A DNA stretch of 7,818 nt from assembly GCA_003228495.1 (NCBI GenBank), contig QIDY01000393.1:1-7818 (forward strand). Direction: 5' to 3'. Positions 1 through 6,674 of this stretch are shown here, one piece after another. Position 1 is the stretch's first letter. Each line of letters begins with the position of its first letter. Made by a program: the position numbers and the translations under genes. Below the pieces are notes generated by a model. It had not been told where the DNA came from and did not search any database. It saw only the letters and a program-made list of their open reading frames with translations. The stretch is from Nitrospirota bacterium (lineage in GTDB: Bacteria; Nitrospirota; Nitrospiria; Nitrospirales; UBA8639).

Positions 1-1761
1 GAAGTGGCGTTGGAGGCTGGAAGGACTGTTGCCTTCATTATGCCAGAGACCAGTTTGATCAAAATGACCCCAATGCCCTTCCTGAATGGAGGGACGCATA
101 CAACAGGTGGGACGTTCAACTGGCGGGCAGAGCCATTTGCCCAACGGTTGGCCAACAATTCGGATACGTCAGTCCTCTTTAGTAGTGCGGTGCACGGTGA
201 TCCATTTACGCCGATGCTCCGTGCCTACCTTGGGGATACGATGGTTCTCCGGATGTTGGATGTCACCATGAATGAAAGCAATGTTATGACCCTCTCAGGA
301 CATACGTTCCTGTCGGAACGATATGCCGGAGATGCCAATCGGAAAAACTCGCTCCATATTGGCATTGCCGAGCGGTATGACCTGGTTCTTCCGGATGCTG
401 GTGGTCCTCGAAGACAAGCGGGGGACTATATGCTCTTCAACGGAAGATTTTCTAAGTTTTCGGAAGGGTCGTGGGGAATTATTCGGGTGCTTGATAAGCC
501 GGTTTCGGATCTCCAGCCTTTGCCAAATCAGGCAACAGGTAGTGAGGGAATTCCGGAAGCCCTTCCGGTGTGCCCGAGTGATGCTCCGGTGAAGAAGTTC
601 AATGTGGTTGCAATTGATTATCCGCAGATGGACTTCAATCCGAATGTGCCTGAAGCCATCGAAGTAGATTTTGAACGGAAGATCGAAGTCAAGAATCCGG
701 ATGCCAAGATTTATGTCTTGGAGGAAGATTTAACGCGGGTAGCCGGCGCGCAACCTATGCCGCTGACTCTTCGTGTCAATGTGGGCGATTGTATGAAAGT
801 CAAGCTCACCAATAAGATGAAGAAAAGCCGGGCATCGTTCTCGGCCTTTGGTATGGCGTTTGATCCAAAGGATTCCCTGGGGGTGAACCTTGGGAACAAT
901 CCTGGAGATCAGACCGTGGCCCCAGGGGCCAGCCGGACCTACACCTACTATGCCGATCCCTTTAACGGGGAAATGCAAATGGTGGTCTGGGATTTCGGGA
1001 ATGTCGCGATGAACGTCAGAAACGGGTTGTTCGGAGGGGTGATCATCGGCCCTGAAGGATCACAATATCGAGATCCTCAAACCGGAGCAGATATTTCTCT
1101 GAAGAATGCCTGGATTGCTGATGTCCTTGTGGACCGGACGATCCCGGGCCAAGAGAATCGGGCAAATTACCGTGATGCGGCCTTGTACTTCCAAGACGAG
1201 GACAACATCATGGGGACATCCTTCATGCCATACGTGCAGAATGTGGCAGGGCTCACGGGCGTGAACTACCGCTCGGAACCCTACCCCTACCGGGAAGAAG
1301 CCGGGTGTTCGCTTGGTCGGATGTTCCAGCCTTGTTCGGTGGATAATCCTCAAGATCCCGTCACACCCATCATCATGGCCCATTCAGGAGATCCGGTTCG
1401 GGTCCATGTCTTCGGAGCGGCCAGTGAACAGAACGGCATGTTCACCATCGAAGACCATGAATGGCCGATTGAGCCATTTATGGAAGGCGCTGACATGATC
1501 AGCACCGTGGAGTTCGCCAGTTCTGAAGGGCTGGATGTGTACATGTCTTCCGCTGGTGGCCGAAATGCCAATAGTGGGGACTATGTCTGGTCCAATGGGC
1601 GGCTCAATTATGCCCAGTCAGGCCAATGGGGTTATTTCCGAGTGTTGCCTCCCAATGATCAACGGATTCAATCGATCCGTGGAGCCGCAACGCCAGGAAG
1701 TAAAACTGCTCAATTGGATGGGCCGGAGTCTATTAAGCCCACTCCGACGTCTTTTAAATAA
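1..1761 (+). CDS. Large multicopper-oxidase-like protein, C-terminal part (5' end outside window)
   Basis: The frame is open from base 1 to TAA at 1759-1761, so the roughly 586 visible codons are a C-terminal fragment. The GTG at 4 is only the first possible start codon, with no ribosome binding site visible. The fragment reads as cupredoxin-type beta domains. One unit (about nt 181-489) has a DPFTP/GD entry, GHTF at 298-309, IGIAERYD, GDYM (421-432) and GSWGIIRV (466-489). A middle domain (about 770-1080) has VGDCMKV, a PG-rich turn and GLFGGVIIGPEGS. A last unit (about 1357-1650) has DPVTP, HEWPIEP (from 1456), GDYVW (1576-1590) and GQWGYFRV (1621-1644). This layout resembles large MnxG-type multicopper oxidases, which act outside the cytoplasm on metals or other reductants. 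The fragment has few histidines and no HCHxxxH motif, so any catalytic centre must lie in the missing N-terminal part or be absent. The family call is fairly sure; the activity is unknown. Confidence 0.75.
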   Translation, partial: EVALEAGRTVAFIMPETSLIKMTPMPFLNGGTHTTGGTFNWRAEPFAQRLANNSDTSVLFSSAVHGDPFTPMLRAYLGDTMVLRMLDVTMNESNVMTLSGHTFLSERYAGDANRKNSLHIGIAERYDLVLPDAGGPRRQAGDYMLFNGRFSKFSEGSWGIIRVLDKPVSDLQPLPNQATGSEGIPEALPVCPSDAPVKKFNVVAIDYPQMDFNPNVPEAIEVDFERKIEVKNPDAKIYVLEEDLTRVAGAQPMPLTLRVNVGDCMKVKLTNKMKKSRASFSAFGMAFDPKDSLGVNLGNNPGDQTVAPGASRTYTYYADPFNGEMQMVVWDFGNVAMNVRNGLFGGVIIGPEGSQYRDPQTGADISLKNAWIADVLVDRTIPGQENRANYRDAALYFQDEDNIMGTSFMPYVQNVAGLTGVNYRSEPYPYREEAGCSLGRMFQPCSVDNPQDPVTPIIMAHSGDPVRVHVFGAASEQNGMFTIEDHEWPIEPFMEGADMISTVEFASSEGLDVYMSSAGGRNANSGDYVWSNGRLNYAQSGQWGYFRVLPPNDQRIQSIRGAATPGSKTAQLDGPESIKPTPTSFK

Positions 1762-1793
1762 CCGAGAAGGGTTAGAAAGACGGGGCGTTTCTG

Positions 1794-1829
1794 AACGGGG
1801 GAGCCTTTACGGGCTCCCCCGTTTTTTTT
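1794..1829 (+). terminator. Rho-independent terminator after the multicopper-oxidase-like gene
   Basis: A perfect 12-bp stem pairs 1794-1805 with 1812-1823 around a 6-nt loop. The stem is GC-rich (GGGGGAGCC against its complement) and is followed by an unbroken run of eight T (1822-1829). It starts 32 bp after the TAA of the upstream gene. It should end that transcript, so the next gene probably has its own promoter. Confidence 0.95.
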
Positions 1830-1901
1830 GAAATTCTGGTAAGATGGGGGCCTCAGAAAACCCAAATAGTTTTTTCACCAAATTTGTGACACGTATATAA
1901 A

Positions 1902-2705
1902 ATGAAATTTACCATTATCATGCTGAGTTGTTGTTTGGCTTTGGTCGCAGGAACCATTGGTTGCCAAAATGTCGAAGCCAATTATCAGGAAGGTGTCACA
2001 GCGCTCGAAGCCGGTGATTACGAAACGGCCATGAAACGGTTTCGTTCCGCTGCAGAAGAAGGACATGCTGGAGCCCAGGCGGCTATTGGAGAACTCTATA
2101 ATAGAGGGAAAGGTACCCAACGGGATGCGGAGGAAGCCGCGAAGTGGTACCGACTGGCTGCGGAGCAAGGGCATGTGGATGCACAAGTGACGTTGGGATG
2201 GATGTATAACGTGGGCACTGGCGTTCCAGAAAACTTTACTGAAGCCATCAAGTGGTTTCGGTTAGCAGCAGACCAAGGACATCCAGGTGCTCAAAACAAT
2301 TTGGGCGTGTTGTATCGCCAAGAGAGAGGGAACCAAGATGATGTGAAGAATGCTGTGGGCTGGTTCGAGAAAGCCGCAGACCAGGGGATGGCACCTGCTC
2401 AGTACGCACTTGGGCAAATGTATTTGAATGGGGAAGGCCTCGAACAAAGTACTGAAAAAGCCGTTGAGTGGTATACGCGCGCTGCAAACCAGGGGCTCTT
2501 AGAGGCCCAGGCCGACCTCGGATTTTTGTTTGCCACGAGGGAAGAGAAAGTTCCCCAAGATTTCCTTTTTGCCTACAAATGGCTATCCTTGGCCGTACAG
2601 AAGGGCGATAAGATAGCCAAAACGGATCTTGCGAAGTTGGTGGCAACTATGACCAATGACCAAATCGAAGAAGCGAAAGAACTTGTTCAAAAAGATCCCA
2701 ACTGA
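1902..2705 (+). CDS. Sel1-repeat (SLR) lipoprotein
   Basis: The product is 267 aa. Residues 1-20 form a short signal peptide (Lys2, hydrophobic core) ending in TIGC, a plausible lipobox with Cys21 as the lipidated residue. The +2 residue is Gln, not Asp, which in enterobacterial rules means outer-membrane sorting. The rest is a solenoid. A TPR-like helix pair (about 28-54) is followed by Sel1-like repeats with an exact 36-residue period: AAEQGH at 86-91, AADQGH at 122-127, AADQGM at 158-163 and AANQGL at 194-199. Each is followed by an AQ-x3-LG-x2-Y type helix. A last degenerate repeat (YKWLSLAVQKGD) precedes a charged tail. Sel1 proteins usually serve as protein-protein scaffolds; no catalytic residues are seen and the partner is unknown. 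The start is set by the signal peptide. There is no Shine-Dalgarno sequence before the ATG, only AT-rich DNA. Its neighbours encode exported redox proteins. Confidence 0.88.
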   Translation: MKFTIIMLSCCLALVAGTIGCQNVEANYQEGVTALEAGDYETAMKRFRSAAEEGHAGAQAAIGELYNRGKGTQRDAEEAAKWYRLAAEQGHVDAQVTLGWMYNVGTGVPENFTEAIKWFRLAADQGHPGAQNNLGVLYRQERGNQDDVKNAVGWFEKAADQGMAPAQYALGQMYLNGEGLEQSTEKAVEWYTRAANQGLLEAQADLGFLFATREEKVPQDFLFAYKWLSLAVQKGDKIAKTDLAKLVATMTNDQIEEAKELVQKDPN

Positions 2706-2750
2706 ATGAGACAAGACTTTGCTATTCATGTGTATTGACGACCCGAAATA

Positions 2751-2760
2751 TGTCATGACA
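2751..2760. repeat. 10-bp perfect palindrome, possible operator
   Basis: TGTCATGACA is self-complementary. It lies in the 198-bp gap between the Sel1 lipoprotein gene and the copper-protein gene, about 100 bp upstream of the predicted -10 box. A dimeric regulator could bind it, but a single 10-bp palindrome may be chance. The rest of 2706-2850 shows no gene and no convincing terminator. Confidence 0.25.
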
Positions 2761-2835
2761 AACGCGGGCCATATCTCAGCTAATACGAACTTTCTCTCAA
2801 ATCTGGACTCGGGCAGGCTCCTAAACGCGACACTA

Positions 2836-2864
2836 TTTTTTTAGGTTTCAGGTCTTTGTATAAT
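2836..2864 (+). promoter_or_regulatory. Candidate sigma-70-type promoter for the copper-protein gene
   Basis: A consensus -10 hexamer TATAAT occupies 2859-2864. At 17-bp spacing the -35 position (2836-2841) is only a T-run, so the -35 match is poor and an activator may be needed. Transcription would begin near 2871, giving a leader of about 33 nt before the ATG at 2904. Confidence 0.5.
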
Positions 2865-2893
2865 ACCAATGGTCATGAAGATAACTGATTTGT

Positions 2894-2899
2894 GGAGGG
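2894..2899 (+). promoter_or_regulatory. Ribosome binding site deciding the start at 2904
   Basis: GGAGGG lies 4-5 nt before the ATG at 2904. It rules out the in-frame GTG at 2892, which would place this Shine-Dalgarno sequence inside the coding region and spoil the signal peptide's positive N-terminus. Confidence 0.85.
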
Positions 2900-2903
2900 A
2901 CTG

Positions 2904-3824
2904 ATGAATCGCAGATTATTAGTCATAGGAATAATGGGGCTAGGGTTAGGGATACTCTTTGGGCAAACTGCCTGGTCCTACAGTGAAATAAAGGTCACGA
3001 ACGGAGGAACGATTCAGGGAAAAGTGACGATTGAAGGCGGAAAACCTCGCCCCATGGCCTTTAATCTGGTGACGATTCCCGACCCGGTGTTTTGTGGCAC
3101 TATTTCCACTGGAACCGGATGGCGGCTTCTTGAGGATTTTATCATTGGTCCGGATAAAGAACTCAAAGATGTTGTGGTCATGCTCAAGAATGTCAAGAAA
3201 GGAAAAGCGTTCACAATACCAAAGGTCAGGATTGAGTCAATCGACTGTGATTTTATTCCGTTCATGAATGTCATAAAAGATAAGGATGAAATTGAAGTTG
3301 TCAACATGGATCCTGTGGAACATGATATTCAGGGGTATGAAACCGCCAGAGAACGGGGCGCACGAGTCCTGTTTAATCGGCCGTTGCCCATGAATCCCTT
3401 CCTTGAGCTTGCAGGAATATTTGGGAAGAAATACATGGCTGGTAAACCCATGATAGAACAAATTCATTTACGAAAAGGGCGGAATTTGTTTGTGATGCAA
3501 TGCGGATTTCATCCCTATATGTTCGCCTGGGGCTTAGTGGCCGAGAATCCCTATTTTTTCATTACCAAAGAGGATGGAAAATTTTCTATCACGGATGTTC
3601 CGCCTGGGGACTATATTCTTGCGGCTTGGCACCCTGGCATGAAAAAATTTATCGAACAACCGGTAACGGTCAAGGCCCATGCTTCCACGGGGGCTAATTT
3701 TGTGTACCAGTCTCCCCAAGGGCGGCGGAGCGCCCATGAGATTGAAGAGAACCCGCGTTTTGGGTTGGAGTTGTTGAAAGAGGGAGAGGAAATCATTCCT
3801 TCGATAAAACTTCAAATTCCGTAG
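2904..3824 (+). CDS. Secreted cupredoxin-like type 1 copper protein with carboxypeptidase-regulatory-like domain
   Basis: The product is 306 aa from ATG 2904. Residues 1-25 are a Sec signal peptide (MNRR, then a Gly/Leu/Ile core, probable cleavage after AWS). Residues about 32-105 resemble a beta domain opening with GTIQGKV and containing Cys64-Gly. Residues about 115-210 carry the copper site: VVNMDPVEHD gives His140, and CGFHPYM gives Cys200, His203 and Met206. The Cys-x2-His-x2-Met spacing is that of amicyanin. Cys64 and Cys115 could form a disulfide. Residues about 215-268 (NPYFFITKEDGKFSITDVPP then GDYILAAWHPGM) match the carboxypeptidase regulatory-like fold. This two-part design is common in exported proteins loosely named plastocyanin-like or methylamine-utilisation proteins. 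The inferred role is a periplasmic one-electron carrier or copper-binding protein; the partner is unknown. An insert of about 55 residues between His140 and Cys200 is longer than in small cupredoxins. Confidence 0.82.
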   Translation: MNRRLLVIGIMGLGLGILFGQTAWSYSEIKVTNGGTIQGKVTIEGGKPRPMAFNLVTIPDPVFCGTISTGTGWRLLEDFIIGPDKELKDVVVMLKNVKKGKAFTIPKVRIESIDCDFIPFMNVIKDKDEIEVVNMDPVEHDIQGYETARERGARVLFNRPLPMNPFLELAGIFGKKYMAGKPMIEQIHLRKGRNLFVMQCGFHPYMFAWGLVAENPYFFITKEDGKFSITDVPPGDYILAAWHPGMKKFIEQPVTVKAHASTGANFVYQSPQGRRSAHEIEENPRFGLELLKEGEEIIPSIKLQIP

Positions 3825-3893
3825 AAAGTATTTGAGCCTTATTGGTCTGTGGGGCTCTTAAGGTTTATGGGGAATCGTGAAACGAGCAGGAGA

Positions 3894-3910
3894 ATGCTAA
3901 TGCTAATGCT
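3894..3910 (+). repeat. Short direct repeat (ATGCTA, 2.8 copies)
   Basis: Two full copies and one partial copy of the hexamer ATGCTA lie in the 146-bp gap between the copper-protein gene and the haem-protein gene. No clear promoter or terminator is seen in this gap. A weak hairpin (3834-3838 with 3853-3857) lacks a T-run, so co-transcription of the two genes is possible. Confidence 0.4.
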
Positions 3911-3957
3911 GATTCGGGCTGGCTCGAGGTACTATCCACGGGTTTTAAAGTGGCGAA

Positions 3958-3963
3958 AGGAGG
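3958..3963 (+). promoter_or_regulatory. Ribosome binding site deciding the start at 3971
   Basis: A full AGGAGG sits 7 nt before ATG 3971. The in-frame GTG at 3950 lies upstream of this site and is therefore not the likely start. Confidence 0.85.
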
Positions 3964-3970
3964 GGCGGTC

Positions 3971-4579
3971 ATGAACACGAAACGTATCATTGTCGGATCA
4001 GTCGTGAGTGCTGTAATGCTTTTGGGGTGTTTAGGGATAGCCTTTGCTGCTAATGAAGAGGAGTTGGAGGTGAGTTTCTCACCTGAAGTTGTGGCTAATT
4101 ATATTCATGCGGTTATTGCAGCGGATCGGGCCTTGTATACCACTCATGTAGTGGATCGTTTGCAAGAAGAAAGAGTGGTTATCGCAGCAGAAGCTTGGAA
4201 ACAACGAAAGGCGCTTCCGCTTCCGGCGCAAATGCTCTTAATGGCCGGGAAGACCGTAGAAATGAGTGGGTCTGATCTGCGCTTTCGTCTGGCCAGTCTG
4301 TGGCCCATTTACGAGGAAAATGGGCCGAGTAACGTTTTTGAAGAGACGGGCTTGGAAGTTGTGGCCGAGGATCCCGATGAGGTCTATAGCGGGATTATCA
4401 CCAGAGGGGATAAGCGGTTCTTTAAAGCCATCTATGCGGATCGAGCGGTCTCAAAGGCCTGTGTGAATTGTCACAATGGACATATTCTGAGCAGCAAGCA
4501 TGACTTCAAGTTGGGGGATGTCATGGGCGGGATCATCATCTCTTTTCCACTGCCCATTGAAAAAACGGAAACCCCTTGA
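3971..4579 (+). CDS. Exported Tll0287-like (DUF3365) haem c protein
   Basis: The product is 202 aa from ATG 3971. The signal peptide (MNTKR plus a hydrophobic core) ends in either AFA/AN (cleavage after residue 26) or LLGC (lipidated Cys20); the sequence does not settle which. The mature part has an N-terminal helical region (PEVVANYIHAVIAADRALY), the family block WPIYEENGPSNVFEETGLE, then FKAIYADRAVSKACVNCHNG with a single CxxCH haem c attachment motif, followed by DFKLGDVMGGIIISFPL. This order is diagnostic of the Tll0287-like family, which occurs as free haem proteins and as sensor domains. Here there is no membrane-anchored signalling domain, so a soluble or lipid-anchored electron carrier or redox/gas-binding protein is likely. 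No cysteine other than the CxxCH pair is present in the mature protein. It follows the type 1 copper protein by 146 bp, which suggests a shared periplasmic redox role. Confidence 0.88.
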   Translation: MNTKRIIVGSVVSAVMLLGCLGIAFAANEEELEVSFSPEVVANYIHAVIAADRALYTTHVVDRLQEERVVIAAEAWKQRKALPLPAQMLLMAGKTVEMSGSDLRFRLASLWPIYEENGPSNVFEETGLEVVAEDPDEVYSGIITRGDKRFFKAIYADRAVSKACVNCHNGHILSSKHDFKLGDVMGGIIISFPLPIEKTETP

Positions 4580-4648
4580 TGAGGATGTGACCTTTTTATA
4601 CAACAATAAGATAAACAGTCGAAGTATAAGGTTGAAGCGAAAATGGCG

Positions 4649-4662
4649 GCTGCGCGCGCAGC
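4649..4662. repeat. 14-bp GC-rich perfect palindrome
   Basis: GCTGCGCGCGCAGC is self-complementary and lies 70 bp after the haem-protein stop codon. No T-run follows, so it is not an intrinsic terminator by itself. It could be part of a small palindromic repeat together with the inverted repeat just downstream. Confidence 0.4.
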
Positions 4663-4673
4663 TGTTACAAACG

Positions 4674-4709
4674 AGGGGTCAACCTTGAATTAAATCGTGT
4701 CTGACCCCT
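4674..4709. repeat. 36-bp inverted-repeat unit, REP/MITE-like relic or bidirectional terminator
   Basis: AGGGGTCA (4674-4681) and TGACCCCT (4702-4709) are perfect 8-bp inverted arms around a 20-nt AT-rich centre. On the plus strand ATTACCTTTTT follows, so it may end transcription of the haem-protein gene. Similar GGGGTCA/TGACCCC-edged units are often seen as dispersed palindromes linked to Y1/RAYT-type transposases; that link is from general recall and is not shown here. The remaining gap to 4869 contains no convincing gene. Confidence 0.5.
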
Positions 4710-4869
4710 ATTACCTTTTTGAATCAGCTCTATTTTCCGTGGCTTGTTAGGGGGAATAGCAAGTTTAAGCACTTGGTATCGTTTTCATGAAATATATCTT
4801 GCCATGACTCGCGGGGAGAGAGGGCTATGGTGTGGTCTGAGAGCGTGAAGTTTTGGAATTTTTCTTCCG

Positions 4870-5676
4870 TCACTTCGCCTTTTTCGGTTCTTTGACATCC
4901 AGCCAATCGCGGAGCCAGTCGCCGAGGAGGTTGGCGGCCAGGACTACGGCCATGAGCGTGAGGCCGGGAATGATGACCAGGTGCGGAGCGACCAGCATAT
5001 ACCGGGTACCATCGCGAATCATGCTGCCCCATGAGGCCTGCGGTGGTTGAACGCCCAAGCCCAAAAAAGACAATCCAGCTTCCGCAATGATTGCGCTGGC
5101 GATTCCAAAGCTGGCTTCAATGATAAGGGGGGCGGTGATCAGGGGAAGCAGATGCCACCACATAATGCGCCAGGGTGTGGCGCCCATGGCTTGAGCGGCA
5201 ACTATGTGGTCGGCGTGTTTGAGGGCCAACACTTGGCCACGCGCTAGGCGTGCGTAGCCCACCCATCCTACGATGACTAAAGCCAAAACGACATTTTCAA
5301 TTCCCGGTCCCAGTGCTCCAGCTAAGGCAATGGCCAACAGTAGGCCAGGGAACGCAAGCATGATATCCACGATACGAACAAAGACCTGATCGACCCAGCC
5401 GCTGAAGTACCCGCTCGCGATTCCCAGTATCCCGCCGATGAGGATGCCCAAGGCTACTACGCTGAGGGAAACGAGAAACGAGGTTCTGGCTCCTGTTATG
5501 AGGCGATCTGCAATCGGACGTCCAAGTTCGTCAAAGCCGAACCAATAGTCCTGACTGGGCTCAACCAGAATGTGAGTAAGCTCAACCGTGTTAGGTGTTA
5601 AGCGAAGCACTGGACTCACCAGAGCGATGATTCCCCAAATCCCGATGATGCAGAGTGGAAGCCACAGGCGCATCAT
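4870..5676 (-). CDS. ABC peptide-type importer permease, DppC/OppC-like
   Basis: The product is 268 aa from ATG 5676-5674. An N-terminal transmembrane helix (about 3-22) is followed by a short periplasmic loop with YWFGFDELGRPIADRLITGAR (split as YWFGFDELGR, PIADRLITGAR; about 44-64). This is the DppC/OppC signature, usually G-T-D-x-L-G-R-D, here changed at two places. About five further membrane segments follow. The cytoplasmic EAA loop (AAQAMGATPWRIMWWHLLP, about 160-178), which docks on the ATPase, is present, and SFLGLGVQPPQASWG (about 203-217) is a typical family block. The protein forms half of the inner-membrane channel for oligopeptides, dipeptides or similar solutes; the substrate cannot be read from the sequence. 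The chosen start overlaps the previous gene's stop as ATGA, implying translational coupling. A TTG at 5691 is an alternative start. It is the last gene of the operon in this direction. Confidence 0.92.
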   Translation of the reverse strand: MMRLWLPLCIIGIWGIIALVSPVLRLTPNTVELTHILVEPSQDYWFGFDELGRPIADRLITGARTSFLVSLSVVALGILIGGILGIASGYFSGWVDQVFVRIVDIMLAFPGLLLAIALAGALGPGIENVVLALVIVGWVGYARLARGQVLALKHADHIVAAQAMGATPWRIMWWHLLPLITAPLIIEASFGIASAIIAEAGLSFLGLGVQPPQASWGSMIRDGTRYMLVAPHLVIIPGLTLMAVVLAANLLGDWLRDWLDVKEPKKAK

Positions 5677-6602
5677 GAATGGCTCTGCCAATTAATGCGA
5701 GGATCTAGCCAGGCATACACCAGGTCGGTCATAAGATTCACGAAGATGTATGTCACGCTAATGCATAGCACCGCAGCTTGCACGACCGGATAATCCCGTT
5801 GCTGAATGGCTTCAATCATAAGCAGCCCTAGGCCGGGCCAGGCAAATACGGTTTCCGTAATGACCGCGCCACCCAACAAGCCCCCAAGCTGAAGTCCCAA
5901 GAGCGTCAGGACAGGCAAAAGCGCATTAGGGAGTGCATGGCGAAAGATGGCTTGAATTCCGGAGAGTCCTTTGGCGCGGGCAGTTCGAAGAAAGTCTTCT
6001 CCTAAAATCTCCAAGAGGCTGCTCCGAATCATTCTTGCCAGGATGGCAGCCATGGCCGTGCCTAGCGTCAAAGCCGGCAGGACCACGGCATTCCAACCCT
6101 CTCGCCCGCTGACAGGAAACCAACCCAGCCACAAGGCTCCCACCAAAATTAATAACGGCCCCATCCAGAAATTGGGAATGGAAATTCCGAATAACGCAAA
6201 TCCCATGGAGCCATAATCAAAGATGGAATGTTGGCGCGTGGCGGCCAGCAAGCCAAGTGGAAGGGCGATGATGATGGCGACAATCAATGCGATGATGCTG
6301 AGGTGCAGCGTGGCCGGAATGCGTTCTAGCAGAATGTCGGTGATGGGGCGGCCGGAAAACAAGGAATGTCCGAAGTCGCCCCGGGCAAGCGCAGTGAGAT
6401 AATTCCACCATTGTTCATAGAGGGGCAGATGCAAGCCCAGTCCCTGACGTAAGGCTTCTCGATCGGCGACGAGGGCTGACTCGCCCAGCATGACATCAAT
6501 GGGGTCTCCGGGGATTAGGTGAATGAGAAAAAATACGAGGCTAACAACACCAAGTAAACCCACCAGTGCACTGATGATTCTCGTTAATATGAAATGAGGC
6601 AT
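5673..6602 (-). CDS. ABC peptide-type importer permease, DppB/OppB-like
   Basis: The product is 309 aa, the normal family length. The N-terminus (LTRIISALVGLLGVVSLVFF) is the first membrane helix, followed by the family block HLIPGDPID (28-36). The periplasmic segment contains RGDFGHSLFSGRPI (74-87), then membrane helices with SIPNFWMG (141-148) and VVLPALTLG (173-181). The EAA loop is intact (EDFLRTARAKGL, then HALPNALLPV; 202-231), followed by TETVFAWPGLG (249-259). It pairs with the DppC-like protein to form the channel. The ATG is clear but has no strong Shine-Dalgarno sequence in front of it, and a 135-bp gap separates it from the binding-protein gene upstream. Its 3' end overlaps the next gene by ATGA. 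The substrate is not predictable, and no ATPase gene is present in the window. Confidence 0.93.
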   Translation of the reverse strand: MPHFILTRIISALVGLLGVVSLVFFLIHLIPGDPIDVMLGESALVADREALRQGLGLHLPLYEQWWNYLTALARGDFGHSLFSGRPITDILLERIPATLHLSIIALIVAIIIALPLGLLAATRQHSIFDYGSMGFALFGISIPNFWMGPLLILVGALWLGWFPVSGREGWNAVVLPALTLGTAMAAILARMIRSSLLEILGEDFLRTARAKGLSGIQAIFRHALPNALLPVLTLLGLQLGGLLGGAVITETVFAWPGLGLLMIEAIQQRDYPVVQAAVLCISVTYIFVNLMTDLVYAWLDPRINWQSHS

Positions 6603-6674
6603 GGTGAAGAAGACAAGTTATCCGAGTCGACGATGGGTAAATAAAGAATTGGCATCACTACTCAGGTAAATAGG

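Noticed and set aside
1060..1383. 107-aa minus-strand open frame within the multicopper-oxidase-like gene
   Set aside because: Lies wholly over a well-supported plus-strand coding region and shows no recognisable family features.
1894..1900. TATATAA as a -10 box for the Sel1 gene
   Set aside because: Transcription would start inside the coding region, and no suitable -35 lies at 16-18 bp.
2892..2903. GTG start giving four extra residues on the copper protein
   Set aside because: The ribosome binding site 2894-2899 would lie inside the coding sequence; ATG 2904 is properly spaced.
3834..3857. Hairpin after the copper-protein gene as terminator
   Set aside because: Only a 5-bp stem with a 14-nt loop and no T-run.
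4783..4792. 10-bp palindrome TTTCATGAAA
   Set aside because: AT-rich short palindrome in a gap with no promoter or gene start beside it; likely chance.
4730..5032. 100-aa minus-strand open frame overlapping the DppC-like gene's 3' end
   Set aside because: Its right part lies over the DppC-like coding region in another frame, and the protein shows no family motif or ribosome site.
5677..5691. TTG start for the DppC-like permease
   Set aside because: ATG 5676 gives the classic ATGA overlap with the upstream stop and a normal length; the TTG has no ribosome site either.
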